This document shows, in pieces, positions 46,589 to 56,171 of a stretch of DNA of 64,000 nucleotides. The DNA lies in the NCBI RefSeq assembly GCF_010998615.1, contig NZ_JAAEAH010000002.1, positions 140,460 through 204,459 of the forward strand, in the 5' to 3' direction. The notes beneath the pieces are model-generated. The model ran no database searches, was not told the origin of the DNA, and worked only from the letters and a program-made list of their open reading frames with translations. This stretch comes from Myxococcus sp. CA023 (lineage in GTDB: Bacteria > Myxococcota > Myxococcia > Myxococcales > Myxococcaceae). Position numbers and translations under genes: made by a program. Position 1 is the first letter of the stretch. Every line of letters begins with the position of its first letter.

Positions 46589-48445
46589 ATGCGACTGGAG
46601 TCGAACGCATCTTCCCCAGGTCCCCTCGTACTGTCTCCACAGGCCCTGCCGGCCGGCACGCGCGTGGAGCGCTGGCGCGTGGAGCGCCGCATCGGAGGCG
46701 GCGGTAACGGCACGGTGTATGAGGTGCGCTCGCGCCCTGAAGGCCGCAGCTACGCGCTCAAGCTGGCCCACGCCCCCGGCGATCCCCGCTTCCAGCGCGA
46801 GGCACGGACGCTTCACCTGCTTCGCCACCCTGGCGTGGTGCGACTGCAAGCGACGGGAACCTGGCGCGCTGGAGCCGCCGCCTACCCCTACCTCGTGATG
46901 GAGTACGTGCGAGGCCGCACGCTGTATGACTGGTCTCGGGCGCGCAATCCGACAGCACGACACGTCGCCGACCTGTTGGCGCAGGCCGCGTGGGCATTGG
47001 ATGCCGCGCATCGCAAGCAGGTGCTTCACCGCGACTTCAAGGGGGAGAACCTTCGCGTCGAGGAACGCGGAAGACTGGTGGTGCTGGACTGGGGCGCGGG
47101 CTGGCATCCCCGTGCCGCCCCCATCACCTCCGCCGCACGGCTGCCGCCCGGGACCGGGCCCTATCGCAGCCCCCAGGCCATCCTCTGGAGCATGCAGGCT
47201 CCACGGCAGACCTCCCGCTCCGAGCACTACCCCTACACGGTGGCGGACGAGCTGTACGCGGTGGGCGTCACCTTTCACCGGCTGGTGGTGGAGCAGTATC
47301 CGCCGCTCGTCCTGGACAAGGCGCACTCCCCGGTGACCTCCGCCACCTTGAGAACCCTCAACCCGCGTGTGCCCGAGCCGCTCGCACGCTGGATTGAGGG
47401 ACTGCTCGCGTTCGCCCCCGCAGCCCGGCCGCGCAGCGCGGGGGACCTCGCCCGGGAAGTCCAACGGGCCCAGGCCGACGCGGGACCAGATTGGGACGTC
47501 CCGCTGTTTGGCTGGTACGAGGGGCCTTCCACGGCGACCCGCACGACAGACGAGGAGGACTCCTGGGGCCCCGTGGCACCGGGAGAAGAAGCAGCCCTTC
47601 TCCATGCGAGGGCCCTGCGCGCGGCACGGGTTCAGCACCATCGGATGGGCCGCTGGCTGCGACGCCGGGTGTTCTCGGAGGTCCAGACGCAACCTCGCAC
47701 GGAGTCAGCGAGCCCGCCGGAGCCGCGGCCCGAGGGCCGGTGGATGCGCATCGCCGGAGTCCTGATGTTGGTTGCGTGCATGGCCTGGGGACTGGTGCTC
47801 GCAGGCCCGCCGCATGGCACACCCATGCCGTCCCATCCCGTTCAGCAACTGGCGCGGACCGACGGACCAGCCGAGACTGGCTCGCCCGCCACGGCCCTTC
47901 CGTTTTCCACCGCCGAGCAGCCATGGCCGGGAGATGCCATGTCCACGACCAAGCCACACGCGCGCTGTGTCCCCCGACTCCACCGCTACCTGATGGCTGC
48001 ATTCACAGCGGCCAGTCTCAATGCTTGCTCAGGCACTCAGGTCCGGCCCGAGCCCGCGCGCTGCCCTTCCGAAGCCCTGGAATCAATGCGTCAGCTCGGG
48101 CTCGATCTGGGGTTTGGCGGGTTCATCCAGCTCGACCTTCAGCAACCGGACGACTCGTACCAGACGAACTACAGCATCGTCGTCAGCGACGGCCCCATCA
48201 CCAGTCGGCTCGATGAGCCCATCGGCCGCCTCCCGGCGAACACGCTCTTCTACGGGCGCCTCTGGACCGGCGGCGAGACAATCCAGGGCCGCTACACGCT
48301 CGTGAGGACGCCGGACGGCAGCGAGTACCCGGTGTGCTTCATCCTGGGCAACGAGGCGGGAATACCCAAGTACCGGGGCTCACGGCCCGGCCACACTCGC
48401 GCGCATCCCTGGTCCAACGCCCAGGTGGTGGACCACTTCCCCTGA
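46589..48445 (+). CDS. Membrane-anchored serine/threonine kinase with extracytoplasmic domain
   Basis: 618 residues. The kinase domain (about 25-290) has IGGGGNGTVYEV (glycine loop), YALKLAH (Lys), HRDFKGENLRV (catalytic loop) and LDWGAG, where the usual DFG is DWG. A transmembrane helix (MRIAGVLMLVACMAWGLVLA, residues about 386-405) follows. A second hydrophobic stretch and Cys (YLMAAFTAASLNACSG) lie near residue 470, then a compact beta domain ending YPVCFILGNEAG. An ATG at 47939 in the same frame could start a separate secreted protein, but no stop intervenes. GAAGGA precedes the start. It forms a pair with the DUF2381 gene. Confidence 0.82.
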   Translation: MRLESNASSPGPLVLSPQALPAGTRVERWRVERRIGGGGNGTVYEVRSRPEGRSYALKLAHAPGDPRFQREARTLHLLRHPGVVRLQATGTWRAGAAAYPYLVMEYVRGRTLYDWSRARNPTARHVADLLAQAAWALDAAHRKQVLHRDFKGENLRVEERGRLVVLDWGAGWHPRAAPITSAARLPPGTGPYRSPQAILWSMQAPRQTSRSEHYPYTVADELYAVGVTFHRLVVEQYPPLVLDKAHSPVTSATLRTLNPRVPEPLARWIEGLLAFAPAARPRSAGDLAREVQRAQADAGPDWDVPLFGWYEGPSTATRTTDEEDSWGPVAPGEEAALLHARALRAARVQHHRMGRWLRRRVFSEVQTQPRTESASPPEPRPEGRWMRIAGVLMLVACMAWGLVLAGPPHGTPMPSHPVQQLARTDGPAETGSPATALPFSTAEQPWPGDAMSTTKPHARCVPRLHRYLMAAFTAASLNACSGTQVRPEPARCPSEALESMRQLGLDLGFGGFIQLDLQQPDDSYQTNYSIVVSDGPITSRLDEPIGRLPANTLFYGRLWTGGETIQGRYTLVRTPDGSEYPVCFILGNEAGIPKYRGSRPGHTRAHPWSNAQVVDHFP

Positions 48446-48455
48446 CGCGGCAGCC

Positions 48456-49544
48456 TCACGGCGGTGAACTCGTCGAAGGCTTCTCCAGGACGCGCGCCTC
48501 GTCGCGCAGGCGCAGCTCGTTGCCCGCGGCGGAGAGGACTGCGGCGACGGGCACGGAGAGAAAGGCGCCCGCCACGCCGAAGAGCACGCCCCCGGCGGTG
48601 ATGGACAGCAGGATGACCACCGGGTGCAGCGGCACCGCGCGCCCCATCACCACGGGCTCCAGGACGTTGCTCTCCAGTTGCTGCACGCCCAGCACCACGG
48701 CCAATACCAGGAGCGCGTCGAGCGGCCCGTTGGTGATGAGCGCCACCAGCACCGCGACCACGCCCGCCAGGGTGGCGCCAATGACGGGAAAGAACCCGCC
48801 CACGAAGGTGAGCGCCGCCAGCGGAAGCACGAGCGGCACGCCGATGATGGCCAGGCCCGCGCCAATGCCCACCGCGTCCACCAGCGCGACGATGACGACG
48901 CCACGCAGGTAGCCGCTGAGCGTTCCCCAGGCGCGCAGACCCACGGCGCGCACCGTGTCACGCCGCGACGGAGACACCCGGGCCAGCACCCAGCCTCCGA
49001 GCCGCTCGGTGTCCTTCACGAAGAAGAACAGCAGCGTCAGCGTCAGCAGCCCGCCCGCCACGGCCTGCGCGGCGAAGTTGGCGCCCGCGAGGACGCCGGT
49101 GGTGATGCGCCCCAGGTTCGACTTCAAGAAGTCGAGCCCCTTCTCGAACAGGCCGTCGATCTGCTCCCGGGACACGGGGAGTTCCTGCGTCATCCACCCG
49201 ACGAGGCCCTCCATTCCCTCCTTCACGTTCGAGCCCGCCGAGCCCACCTGCTGGACGATACGGGGCACGAGCACGAACAGCCCGGCCGCCCCCACCAGGA
49301 GCAGCACCAACACCGCCAGCAGCGTCGCGAGCGCCCTGGGCACCCGGTGGGCGGACAGCCACCGGACGGGCGGATACAGCAACGTCGCCAGCAGCAGCGC
49401 CGCCACTGTCGGCAGGACGATGAGGTAGAGCCGCGCCAGCAGCAGCACGAGCGCCACCACTGCGGCCGCGACCACGAGCAGCTTGCCGCTGAACAGCGCG
49501 CAGCGTGTGAGCCAGGAGGCAGAGGGCGAGTCCAGGGTGGCCAT
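48456..49544 (-). CDS. AI-2E family transporter (PerM-like permease)
   Basis: 362 residues with about eight transmembrane helices: LVVAAAVVALVLLLARLYLI and VLPTVAALLLATLLYPPV at the start, LLTLTLLFFFVKDTERL in the middle, and the family signature FVGGFFPVIGATLAG followed by LESNVLEPVVMGRAV. AI-2E family permeases are linked to autoinducer-2 or ion/proton exchange; the substrate is not predictable. The start ATG 49544 is chosen over a longer frame because the first helix lies just after it. It is convergent with the kinase gene, ten bases apart. Confidence 0.88.
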   Translation of the reverse strand: MATLDSPSASWLTRCALFSGKLLVVAAAVVALVLLLARLYLIVLPTVAALLLATLLYPPVRWLSAHRVPRALATLLAVLVLLLVGAAGLFVLVPRIVQQVGSAGSNVKEGMEGLVGWMTQELPVSREQIDGLFEKGLDFLKSNLGRITTGVLAGANFAAQAVAGGLLTLTLLFFFVKDTERLGGWVLARVSPSRRDTVRAVGLRAWGTLSGYLRGVVIVALVDAVGIGAGLAIIGVPLVLPLAALTFVGGFFPVIGATLAGVVAVLVALITNGPLDALLVLAVVLGVQQLESNVLEPVVMGRAVPLHPVVILLSITAGGVLFGVAGAFLSVPVAAVLSAAGNELRLRDEARVLEKPSTSSPP

Positions 49545-49693
49545 ACGTCGTGCGCACCCTATGCACGAAGCGGCGCATGGCACCGGGAGGCCACCTGTCG
49601 GTGTGGCCTCATGAACGGACGCGGTGGACGCGCGGCTGGAATCCAACGGATGGCCAGGGCGGCCCGTCCTTCAGCGGCGTGCCTCGCGAAAGC

Positions 49694-50611
49694 TCAAGGC
49701 ACGTCCACCGGGATGGTCTGCATGAGGGGAACCTGGAGGTCCGTGGGGCGCATCAGCGCGGGGCGGCCACCCTCGGTGCCACCACTCTTGAAGGTGTTGA
49801 GCTGACCGGCGATGGTCCACTGCCCCGGCCGGTTGCCGGTCCCCTGGGAGTAGTGGATGAAGGGCGTGGCGCCCGTCGGGTCGTTGTGCTTGCCGGTGGG
49901 GTGCGAATAGTCGCTGGGCGTGAAGCTCCCCGCCGGCTTGAGGTTCGGGTGCTGCGAGAGGAAACCGTCCAGCTCCGCCTTGCCGTTCTTCGAATAGTCC
50001 GCGTGGTGGAGAAAGGACAGGCTGTTGTTCTTCGTGTCGTGCAGGGCATGGATGGCGCAACCGTTGAGCGCGCCCGTCACCACCGTGTGCGGCTCCCCAG
50101 GACGCGGATGCAGCGGCACCCCCTGGATGCCCGCGAACTTGCCCTCGCCCGTGGAGAGGTAGTGCATGTAGTGCGCCGGGATGCCCTGGCCACCGGCGGG
50201 CGAGACGGACAGGTTCGTGTTGCCCTGGTGCTGGTGGGCATTGAGCGTCACCACCGCGTCACTGGCGTTGACGAAGGGCTTCTGGGCGGTGGGGAGGGCC
50301 ACGCCCTGGAGCGCGCCGCTTGGGGACATGTTGTAGGCGTTCAGGACGTTCTGCCCCGAGTAGCCCAGCGGGTTCGCACCGAACGACGAAGTGACGTCCT
50401 TGCCCGGCTGCCGCGTGGGCTGGGGGTTCACCGTGCTCGTGGAGGGCTTGCTGCCCTGCGCGTCGAACCCGTCCTTGACGGGGCTCGGCTTGGACGCGGG
50501 CTTCGACTCCACGGGCGGAGGGGCGCTCGGCTTGTTCGTCCCACTCCCGGAAGCAGCGGGACTCTTGGGGAGGGAGGGGCTCTTGAAGCCGCCGAACTTG
50601 ATGCCTTTCAT
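49694..50611 (-). CDS. Putative secreted toxin with CNF/BLF1-like deamidase core
   Basis: 305 residues. The first 90 are low-complexity Pro/Ser/Lys/Thr (KSPSLPKSPAASGS and similar), without a signal peptide, like a delivery or linker region. The C-terminal domain contains TVVTGALNGCAIHALHD followed 17-18 residues after the Cys by FLHHADYSK. This resembles the LSGC Cys plus downstream His of CNF1- and BLF1-type protein deamidases, with Asn in place of the LSGC Ser. ATG 50611 has AGGAG eight bases upstream. No immunity gene is visible beside it, which fits a toxin aimed at eukaryotic prey. The assignment is a hypothesis. Confidence 0.5.
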   Translation of the reverse strand: MKGIKFGGFKSPSLPKSPAASGSGTNKPSAPPPVESKPASKPSPVKDGFDAQGSKPSTSTVNPQPTRQPGKDVTSSFGANPLGYSGQNVLNAYNMSPSGALQGVALPTAQKPFVNASDAVVTLNAHQHQGNTNLSVSPAGGQGIPAHYMHYLSTGEGKFAGIQGVPLHPRPGEPHTVVTGALNGCAIHALHDTKNNSLSFLHHADYSKNGKAELDGFLSQHPNLKPAGSFTPSDYSHPTGKHNDPTGATPFIHYSQGTGNRPGQWTIAGQLNTFKSGGTEGGRPALMRPTDLQVPLMQTIPVDVP

Positions 50612-50856
50612 GGGAGGGACTCCTGTCGTCGATGGGGTTGAGAGCGTATCGGGGGAGACTGGCTAAACCCCACAGCAACTCTCAGGCCATACGAAGAGCC
50701 AGGCGGCCCCACCAGGGATATCCTGTCAAAATCAGCGCTTGCGGGCCGCGGGTGGAGACAAGGCCCCGCCCGAGCCCGCGCGCACTGGTGACGGGAGTTC
50801 GTGCCCTGGTGAGTCCAGTCACCACCCCAAGGCCTCGCCGCGCTCCTCATGGAGGT

Positions 50857-51066
50857 GTCGATTTCACGGCGCAGGGAGCCCGCCGTCTCGAGCCGCTTCA
50901 CGTACAGCGTCACCGACGGCTTGGGGATGCACAGGACGGCCGCCAGCTCGGCTGGGTAGGGGTGTGCATCCACCACCGCGAGCACGAATAGTTCCTTCGT
51001 CTCGAGCCCCGGCGCGGCGATGTCCGCGGCGACGCAGGAAATCACCGGCCATCAGCAGCCGGTGAT
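50857..51066 (-). pseudogene. Broken MarR-type regulator gene
   Basis: One frame reads RLLMAGDFLR; after a frameshift near 51030 another continues VAADIAAPGLETKELFVLAV and ELAAVLCIPKPSVTLYVKRLETAG, the winged-helix DNA-binding core of a MarR regulator. The homology stops after RREID (50857) and continues into unrelated sequence. So the gene has a frameshift and lacks the wing and dimerisation helices. It is divergent from the aldo/keto reductase it probably once controlled. Confidence 0.7.
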
Positions 51067-51088
51067 GAGCACACCCCAGGAGCCCACC

Positions 51089-52174
51089 ATGCCGCTCAAC
51101 CACTACGTGACGCTCGGCCGTTCCGGCCTGCGCGTGAGCCCGCTGTGCCTCGGTGCCATGACTTTCGGTGAAGACCTCGGTTGGGGGTCCAGCGTCGAGG
51201 AGTCACAGCGCATCATCGACCGGTACATCGAGCTCGGCGGCAACTTCATCGACACCGCGAACTTCTACACGAAGAGCCACTCCGAGAAGATTCTCGGTGA
51301 CCACGTTGGCCGCCACCCGGCCCGGCGTGACCGGCTGGTGATTGCGACGAAGTTCAGCGGGAACCTCTATCCGGGAGACCCGAACGGCGGCGGATCGGGC
51401 CGTAAGTCCATCATCAATGCAGCCGAGAATTCGCTGCGCCGCCTGCAGACCGACTACATCGACCTGTACTGGCTGCATAACTGGGACATCCACACGCCCA
51501 TCGAGGAGACAATGGCCGCGCTGGAGGACCTCGTCCGGGCGGGCAAGGTTCGCTACATCGGCGTCTCGGACACGCCCGCCTGGAAGATTGCCCAGGCCAA
51601 CGTGCTGGCGCACTTCCGGGGCTGGTCGTCCTTCATCGGGTTGCAGATTGAGTACTCCCTGCTCGAACGCAGCGTGGAGCAGGAGTTGGTGCCCATGGCG
51701 CTCGAGTTCGGGCTCGGCATCACCCCGTGGTCTCCGCTGAAGAGTGGCGCGCTCAGCGGCAAGTACACCCGCGCGAACGCCGGGCAGCAGAAGGCCGACC
51801 GGAGCGCCTTCCTGGACCAGGTCCTGAACGAGAAGACCTACGCCCTGGTCGACGCGCTGGGAGCCATCGCCCGCGAGCACGGGAGCACCGTGGCGCGTGT
51901 GGCGCTGGCCTGGGTGCAGGCACAGCCGGGCGTGAGCTCGACCATCATCGGCGCGCGGCGGCTGTCGCAGCTGGAGGACAACGTGGGTGCCCTGGAGGTG
52001 AAGCTGACCGCCGAGCAGCTCGCCCGGCTCGACGCGCTCACCCAGCCGACCTTCGGGTTCCCCCAGAGCATGCAGCCCATGTTCCCCAGCCTTCACAACG
52101 GGGGCACCACGGTGAACGGCGTCTTCGCGGAGCCGTCCAGCTTCGGGGTGGTGAAGGGCGACAAGGTCTACTGA
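51089..52174 (+). CDS. Aldo/keto reductase
   Basis: 361 residues. The TIM-barrel catalytic tetrad is complete: Asp in GNFIDTANFY, Tyr in NFYTKSHSEK, Lys in LVIATKFSG and His in YWLHNWDIH. The NADPH phosphate-binding end is STIIGARRLSQLEDNVGAL. The length and sequence fit the AKR family related to YajO/TasA-type enzymes. AGGAG lies eight bases before ATG 51089, so this start is preferred to ATG 51065. The regulator gene opposite is broken, so expression may be constitutive (inference). Confidence 0.92.
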   Translation: MPLNHYVTLGRSGLRVSPLCLGAMTFGEDLGWGSSVEESQRIIDRYIELGGNFIDTANFYTKSHSEKILGDHVGRHPARRDRLVIATKFSGNLYPGDPNGGGSGRKSIINAAENSLRRLQTDYIDLYWLHNWDIHTPIEETMAALEDLVRAGKVRYIGVSDTPAWKIAQANVLAHFRGWSSFIGLQIEYSLLERSVEQELVPMALEFGLGITPWSPLKSGALSGKYTRANAGQQKADRSAFLDQVLNEKTYALVDALGAIAREHGSTVARVALAWVQAQPGVSSTIIGARRLSQLEDNVGALEVKLTAEQLARLDALTQPTFGFPQSMQPMFPSLHNGGTTVNGVFAEPSSFGVVKGDKVY

Positions 52175-52197
52175 CGCGCGAGAGGCCGCTGAGACGG

Positions 52198-53196
52198 CTA
52201 CGTTGAGGGCCCACGCTTCGCGCGCCGGGCCGGCTGCTTCGCGCGGCTCCGGCCACGCGGCGCCCTGTCTGGCGCGCTCGCCTCCCCCCGCTCCCGAAGC
52301 GCGATGCGCCGCGCCACCTCCGCCGCCGCGCGGACCGGCGGCGCGAGCACATCCTCCGGCGAGGCCTTCGCGCCCCATGACGCCGGCGCCCCCAACTGCC
52401 GCAGCACCGCGCCATGGGTGACGGGCGCATCGAACGAGAAGCTCAGCGCCGGCAGCGGCTCGCGAGGGACGTCGTAGCTGTCCCGCGTCAGCTTGCCCGG
52501 CTTCACGCTCGGGACCTCGGGCGCCTCCGCCTTCGCGTCCCGCGCTGCCCGCTTCCGCTTCGCCGCGCCGCGCGGCTCGAGCGCCGCCCCGGCTGAGCCA
52601 GCCTCACGCGCGGCCCGCAGCGCGCTCAGCACCTGCTCCTTCGTCCGGCCGCGCAGCTCGAACAGGAGGAACGGGTCGCGGTCCAACGCCTCGCCCAGGA
52701 CGTAGTGCGTGGCGGCGACGTGCTTGCACGGGTCTCCCCAGTCCGGACACGAGCAGTCCGTCACCAGCTCCTCCCGGCTCCGCGGGAAGAGGCTGACACC
52801 CGCCGCGCGGAAGACCTCGTCGATGGCCTGGGGCATCGTCCCAGCGAGCAACTCCGCCGTGTACTGCGCCCTGCCAGCCATCTCCGCGATGGCCTTCTCC
52901 CAGACGGCCTCGCCGTGCGGCCTGAGCGCCAGCGAGACGGCGTAGGGCGTCGGGCGCGAGCCCGTCACCCGCGCGGTGACCTTGCCGCGCCGGATGACCA
53001 GGTCATGCGTGCGCCCCGCCCGCGCATACGTCCGGCCCCGGGCCAGCCGTCCCGACTCTCCCTTCAGGACGCGCTCGAGCGCCTCCAGCCACCGCTGCCC
53101 CCACCAGGTGGCGCCAGCCTTCTTCACCTTGATGCCATGCTCGGGCGGCGGCCGCTTCGGCGCGGACGTCCAGCCCCAGAACTCCCGGTAGCTCAT
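52198..53196 (-). CDS. SWIM zinc finger protein
   Basis: 332 residues. The SWIM motif is DCSCPDWGDPCKHVAATHY (residues about 150-168), the CxCx(n)CxH pattern that binds zinc and nucleic acid or protein. The N-terminal region FWGWTSAPKRPPPEHGIKV and WWGQRWLEALE is typical of bacterial SWIM proteins encoded beside SNF2 helicases. The C-terminus is basic (GRSRAKQPARRAKRG). Its ATG overlaps the stop of the SNF2 gene (ATGA), so the two act together. The longer frame upstream to 53520 lies within the helicase gene and is discarded. Confidence 0.88.
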   Translation of the reverse strand: MSYREFWGWTSAPKRPPPEHGIKVKKAGATWWGQRWLEALERVLKGESGRLARGRTYARAGRTHDLVIRRGKVTARVTGSRPTPYAVSLALRPHGEAVWEKAIAEMAGRAQYTAELLAGTMPQAIDEVFRAAGVSLFPRSREELVTDCSCPDWGDPCKHVAATHYVLGEALDRDPFLLFELRGRTKEQVLSALRAAREAGSAGAALEPRGAAKRKRAARDAKAEAPEVPSVKPGKLTRDSYDVPREPLPALSFSFDAPVTHGAVLRQLGAPASWGAKASPEDVLAPPVRAAAEVARRIALRERGEASAPDRAPRGRSRAKQPARRAKRGPST

Positions 53197-56171
53197 CGCG
53201 ACACCGCCTTCGCGCTCGCACGGCCGCGCCGTCGAGGGGCGCGCACCCGCGCGTCGTCTTCCCCTTCCGCGTCGCCATCGTCCGCCACGGCGCCCTCGGA
53301 CAGCGAGAACAGCTCGCGCAGCGCCGCCGTGTCCAGCTCGGTCACCCAGTGCTCGCCCGTGCCCACGACCTTCTCGGCGAGCTGGCGCTTCTGTTCGAGC
53401 AGCCGGTCCACCTTCTCCTCGACGGTGCCCGCACACACCAGCTTGTGGACCTGCACCGCGCGCGTCTGCCCGATGCGGTACGCGCGGTCGGTGGCCTGGT
53501 CCTCGACGGCCGGGTTCCACCAGCGGTCGTAATGGAACACACGGCTCGCCGCCGTCAGGTTGAGCCCCGTGCCTCCCGCCTTGACGGACAGCACGAACAC
53601 GCGCGGACCGCGGGCGTCCTCCTGGAAGCGCCGCACCATCTCGTCGCGCGCCTTGCGAGGCGTGCCGCCGTGGAGGAAGAGCACCTCGTGGCCCAGGTGC
53701 TCCGACAGGTGCGCCACCAGCTTGTCGCCCATCTCCCGGAACTGCGTGAAGACGAGCGCCTTGTCGCCAGCGGCCAGGGACTCCTCGAGCATCTCCACCA
53801 CGCGCGCCAGCTTCCCCGAGCGCCCCGGCAGGGGCCCGGACTCCCCGAGGTACTGCGCCGGGTGGTTGGCGATCTGCTTCGTGTACAGCAGCAGCGCGAG
53901 CACGCGGCCCCGGCGCTCCATGCCGTCGGCCTCCTCGATGCGCCGCAGCTCCTCGTCCACCACCGCCTTGTAGAGCGAGGCCTGCTCGCGCGTGAGCGTG
54001 CAGACGACCTTCATCTCATTCTTCGCGGGCAGGTCCGTGATGATGGCCGGGTCGCTCTTGAGGCGGCGCAGGACGAAGGGGCTCACGAGCCGGCGCAGCC
54101 GGGCCGCGGCCTCCTGATTGCCATGGCGTTCAATGGGCAGCGCCAGCTCGCGCCGGAACGTCTCCAGCGGCCCGAGCAGGCCCGGGTTGGCGAACTCGAG
54201 GATGGACCACAGCTCCGCCAGGCGGTTCTCCACCGGCGTGCCTGTGAGCGCGAAGCGCTGGCTGGCGCGCAGCGCCCGGGCCGCGCGGGCGGTGGCCGAC
54301 GCCGCGTTCTTGATGTTCTGCGCCTCGTCGAGCACCACCGCGCCCCAGTCCACGCGCGCGAGCAGCGCGGCGTCCCGGCGCAGCAAGCCGTAGGTGGTGA
54401 GCACGACGGCGCCGGGCGCGCGGGGGAAGCGGTTCGCCGCGCGGGCGCGCTCGGCGCCGTAGTGCGGCGTCAGGCGCAAGGTGGGGGCGAAGCGGGCGAG
54501 CTCACGCTCCCAGTTGCCCACCACGGAGGTGGGGGCCACCAGCAGCGTGGGGCGCGCCCCGTCAGGCACCTGCTCGAGCCGCCGCAGCAGGAAGGCCAGC
54601 ACCTGCACCGTCTTGCCCAGGCCCATGTCGTCCGCGAGGCAGGCGCCGAGCCCCAATGAGGCCAGCGTGTCCAGCCAGTGCAGACCGCGCGACTGGTAGG
54701 GCCGCAGCGTGGCGCGCAGCGCGCGGGGGGCGTCCTGAGCGGTGGCCCCGCCCTCCCGAAGCAGGCGCAGGCGCTCCTCCAGTGCCCCGGTGGCGAGAAC
54801 GGTGACGGGGAGCTGTCCGTGGCGCGTTTCGCCGAGCAGGGACACCCGCACCGCCTCGCTCAGCGCCATGCGGCCAGGGCCCTGGGCGAGGTGGCGCTGG
54901 ATGGCGTCGAGTTCAAGGGGATCCACCGCGACCCACTCGCCGCGGAAGCGCACGAGCGAGGCCTTGCGCTGGGCCAGCAGCGCCAGCTCCTGGGCGGAGA
55001 GAGGTTGGTCGCCCAGCACGGCGTCCCAGTCCACGCGCAGCAGCGTGTCGAGCCCGAGCCCCGCGGTGCCACCGACGGCCCCCGCGGCCTTCGTGCTCGC
55101 GCCCACGCGCATGCGCAGGCGCAGGCGACGTCGGCCCGAGGTGGTGAGCTCGCCAGGGACGATGACGCCGAAACCAGCGTCGGAGAGCACGCGGGCGCCC
55201 TCCGAGAGGAACGTCCACGCGGTGTCGGGCTCGAGCAGGAGCGCCTGGGGACGTGGGCTCTCCAGCACGAGCGCCAGCGGGGGAAAGAGCCGGGCGGCGC
55301 GGCCGAGCGCCTCGAGCAGTGATTCCTGCGGGTCACGGAAGGCGCGGCCGAGCTTCTCCAGGCTGCGCCCGCGCGTCTTCCAGACGTCCGCGGCCGGGAC
55401 GAGCAGGCTCGGGTCGTCCGGGGATTGGAGGTGGAAGCTCAGCACGAAGGGCTCGCGCTCCTCCGTCGGGGGCTCCAGCCGGAAGCAGGCGCGAAGCTTG
55501 TCCCGGGCGCCGAGCGCGGGTTCGCTCCAGCGCGTCAGCTCGTCGACGACGGAGCGCTCGGCGAAGCCCTCCGGCGCGAAGTCGCGTCGCGCGCCGGTGA
55601 GCGCCTCGCGCCAGCGCTCGTCCCACGAGGCCGCGCGCCGGGCCGGCAACGAAGGCGCACCGCGCGCGGCGCGCACGAAGGCGTCGACGGTGGCGTCGAG
55701 GAAGGCGCGCAGCAAGGCGTCCGGGGCCCAGACGGCGCGGCTTGGCCTGGCGCCCACGGGGACGGCGTGCGCGCCGGGCGGCATGCTCCGGGCGAGCGCG
55801 GCGACGCGGCCAGCGTCCTCGGTGGCGGAGAGGGCCGCCGCCCAGCGCGCCTCGATGCGCTCGCCCCGCCGCAGGAGCGTGGGCACCACGCGCTCGCGCG
55901 CCACCAACTCCAGCGCGAGCTTGCTGGCCAGCGTCCACAGGGCGATGGAGCCGGGAAAGGACTCAGCCTCGGAGGTTTGCACCACCGCGAGCCGCTCGAC
56001 GGTGGCGGCCAGGGGCAGCCCGCGCCCCTCGCACTCACGCAATCCCTCGGGCGTCACGAGCGGCGCGGAGGCGCGGTCCCCCGTCTCCAGCAGGCCGGCG
56101 AGCTCACGTGGCAGCGGGTCGGCCCCCCAGAGGAACAGCGTCTCGGTGTCGGGGAGGAACACGAGCGGCAT
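53193..56171 (-). CDS. SNF2-family ATP-dependent DNA helicase/translocase
   Basis: 992 residues. The N-terminal half carries the bacterial SNF2-associated region (PF12419-like). The motor follows: Walker A LADDMGLGKTVQVLAFLL, DEAQ box VVLDEAQNIKN, motif III ALTGTPVENRLAELW, KALVFTQFREMGDKL, motif V VLSVKAGGTGLNLTAA and motif VI DQATDRAYRIGQTR. It is intact and full length. Translocation on dsDNA is expected. It is coupled to the SWIM gene downstream and lies 219 bases after the VWA gene on the same strand. The ATG at 56171 is chosen because MPLVFLPDTETLFLW begins the conserved part. Confidence 0.95.
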   Translation of the reverse strand: MPLVFLPDTETLFLWGADPLPRELAGLLETGDRASAPLVTPEGLRECEGRGLPLAATVERLAVVQTSEAESFPGSIALWTLASKLALELVARERVVPTLLRRGERIEARWAAALSATEDAGRVAALARSMPPGAHAVPVGARPSRAVWAPDALLRAFLDATVDAFVRAARGAPSLPARRAASWDERWREALTGARRDFAPEGFAERSVVDELTRWSEPALGARDKLRACFRLEPPTEEREPFVLSFHLQSPDDPSLLVPAADVWKTRGRSLEKLGRAFRDPQESLLEALGRAARLFPPLALVLESPRPQALLLEPDTAWTFLSEGARVLSDAGFGVIVPGELTTSGRRRLRLRMRVGASTKAAGAVGGTAGLGLDTLLRVDWDAVLGDQPLSAQELALLAQRKASLVRFRGEWVAVDPLELDAIQRHLAQGPGRMALSEAVRVSLLGETRHGQLPVTVLATGALEERLRLLREGGATAQDAPRALRATLRPYQSRGLHWLDTLASLGLGACLADDMGLGKTVQVLAFLLRRLEQVPDGARPTLLVAPTSVVGNWERELARFAPTLRLTPHYGAERARAANRFPRAPGAVVLTTYGLLRRDAALLARVDWGAVVLDEAQNIKNAASATARAARALRASQRFALTGTPVENRLAELWSILEFANPGLLGPLETFRRELALPIERHGNQEAAARLRRLVSPFVLRRLKSDPAIITDLPAKNEMKVVCTLTREQASLYKAVVDEELRRIEEADGMERRGRVLALLLYTKQIANHPAQYLGESGPLPGRSGKLARVVEMLEESLAAGDKALVFTQFREMGDKLVAHLSEHLGHEVLFLHGGTPRKARDEMVRRFQEDARGPRVFVLSVKAGGTGLNLTAASRVFHYDRWWNPAVEDQATDRAYRIGQTRAVQVHKLVCAGTVEEKVDRLLEQKRQLAEKVVGTGEHWVTELDTAALRELFSLSEGAVADDGDAEGEDDARVRAPRRRGRASAKAVSR

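Noticed and set aside
47939..48445. A separate lipoprotein gene starting at the internal ATG 47939
   Set aside because: It is in frame with the kinase and no stop or clear ribosome site separates them; kept as one fused protein with a note.
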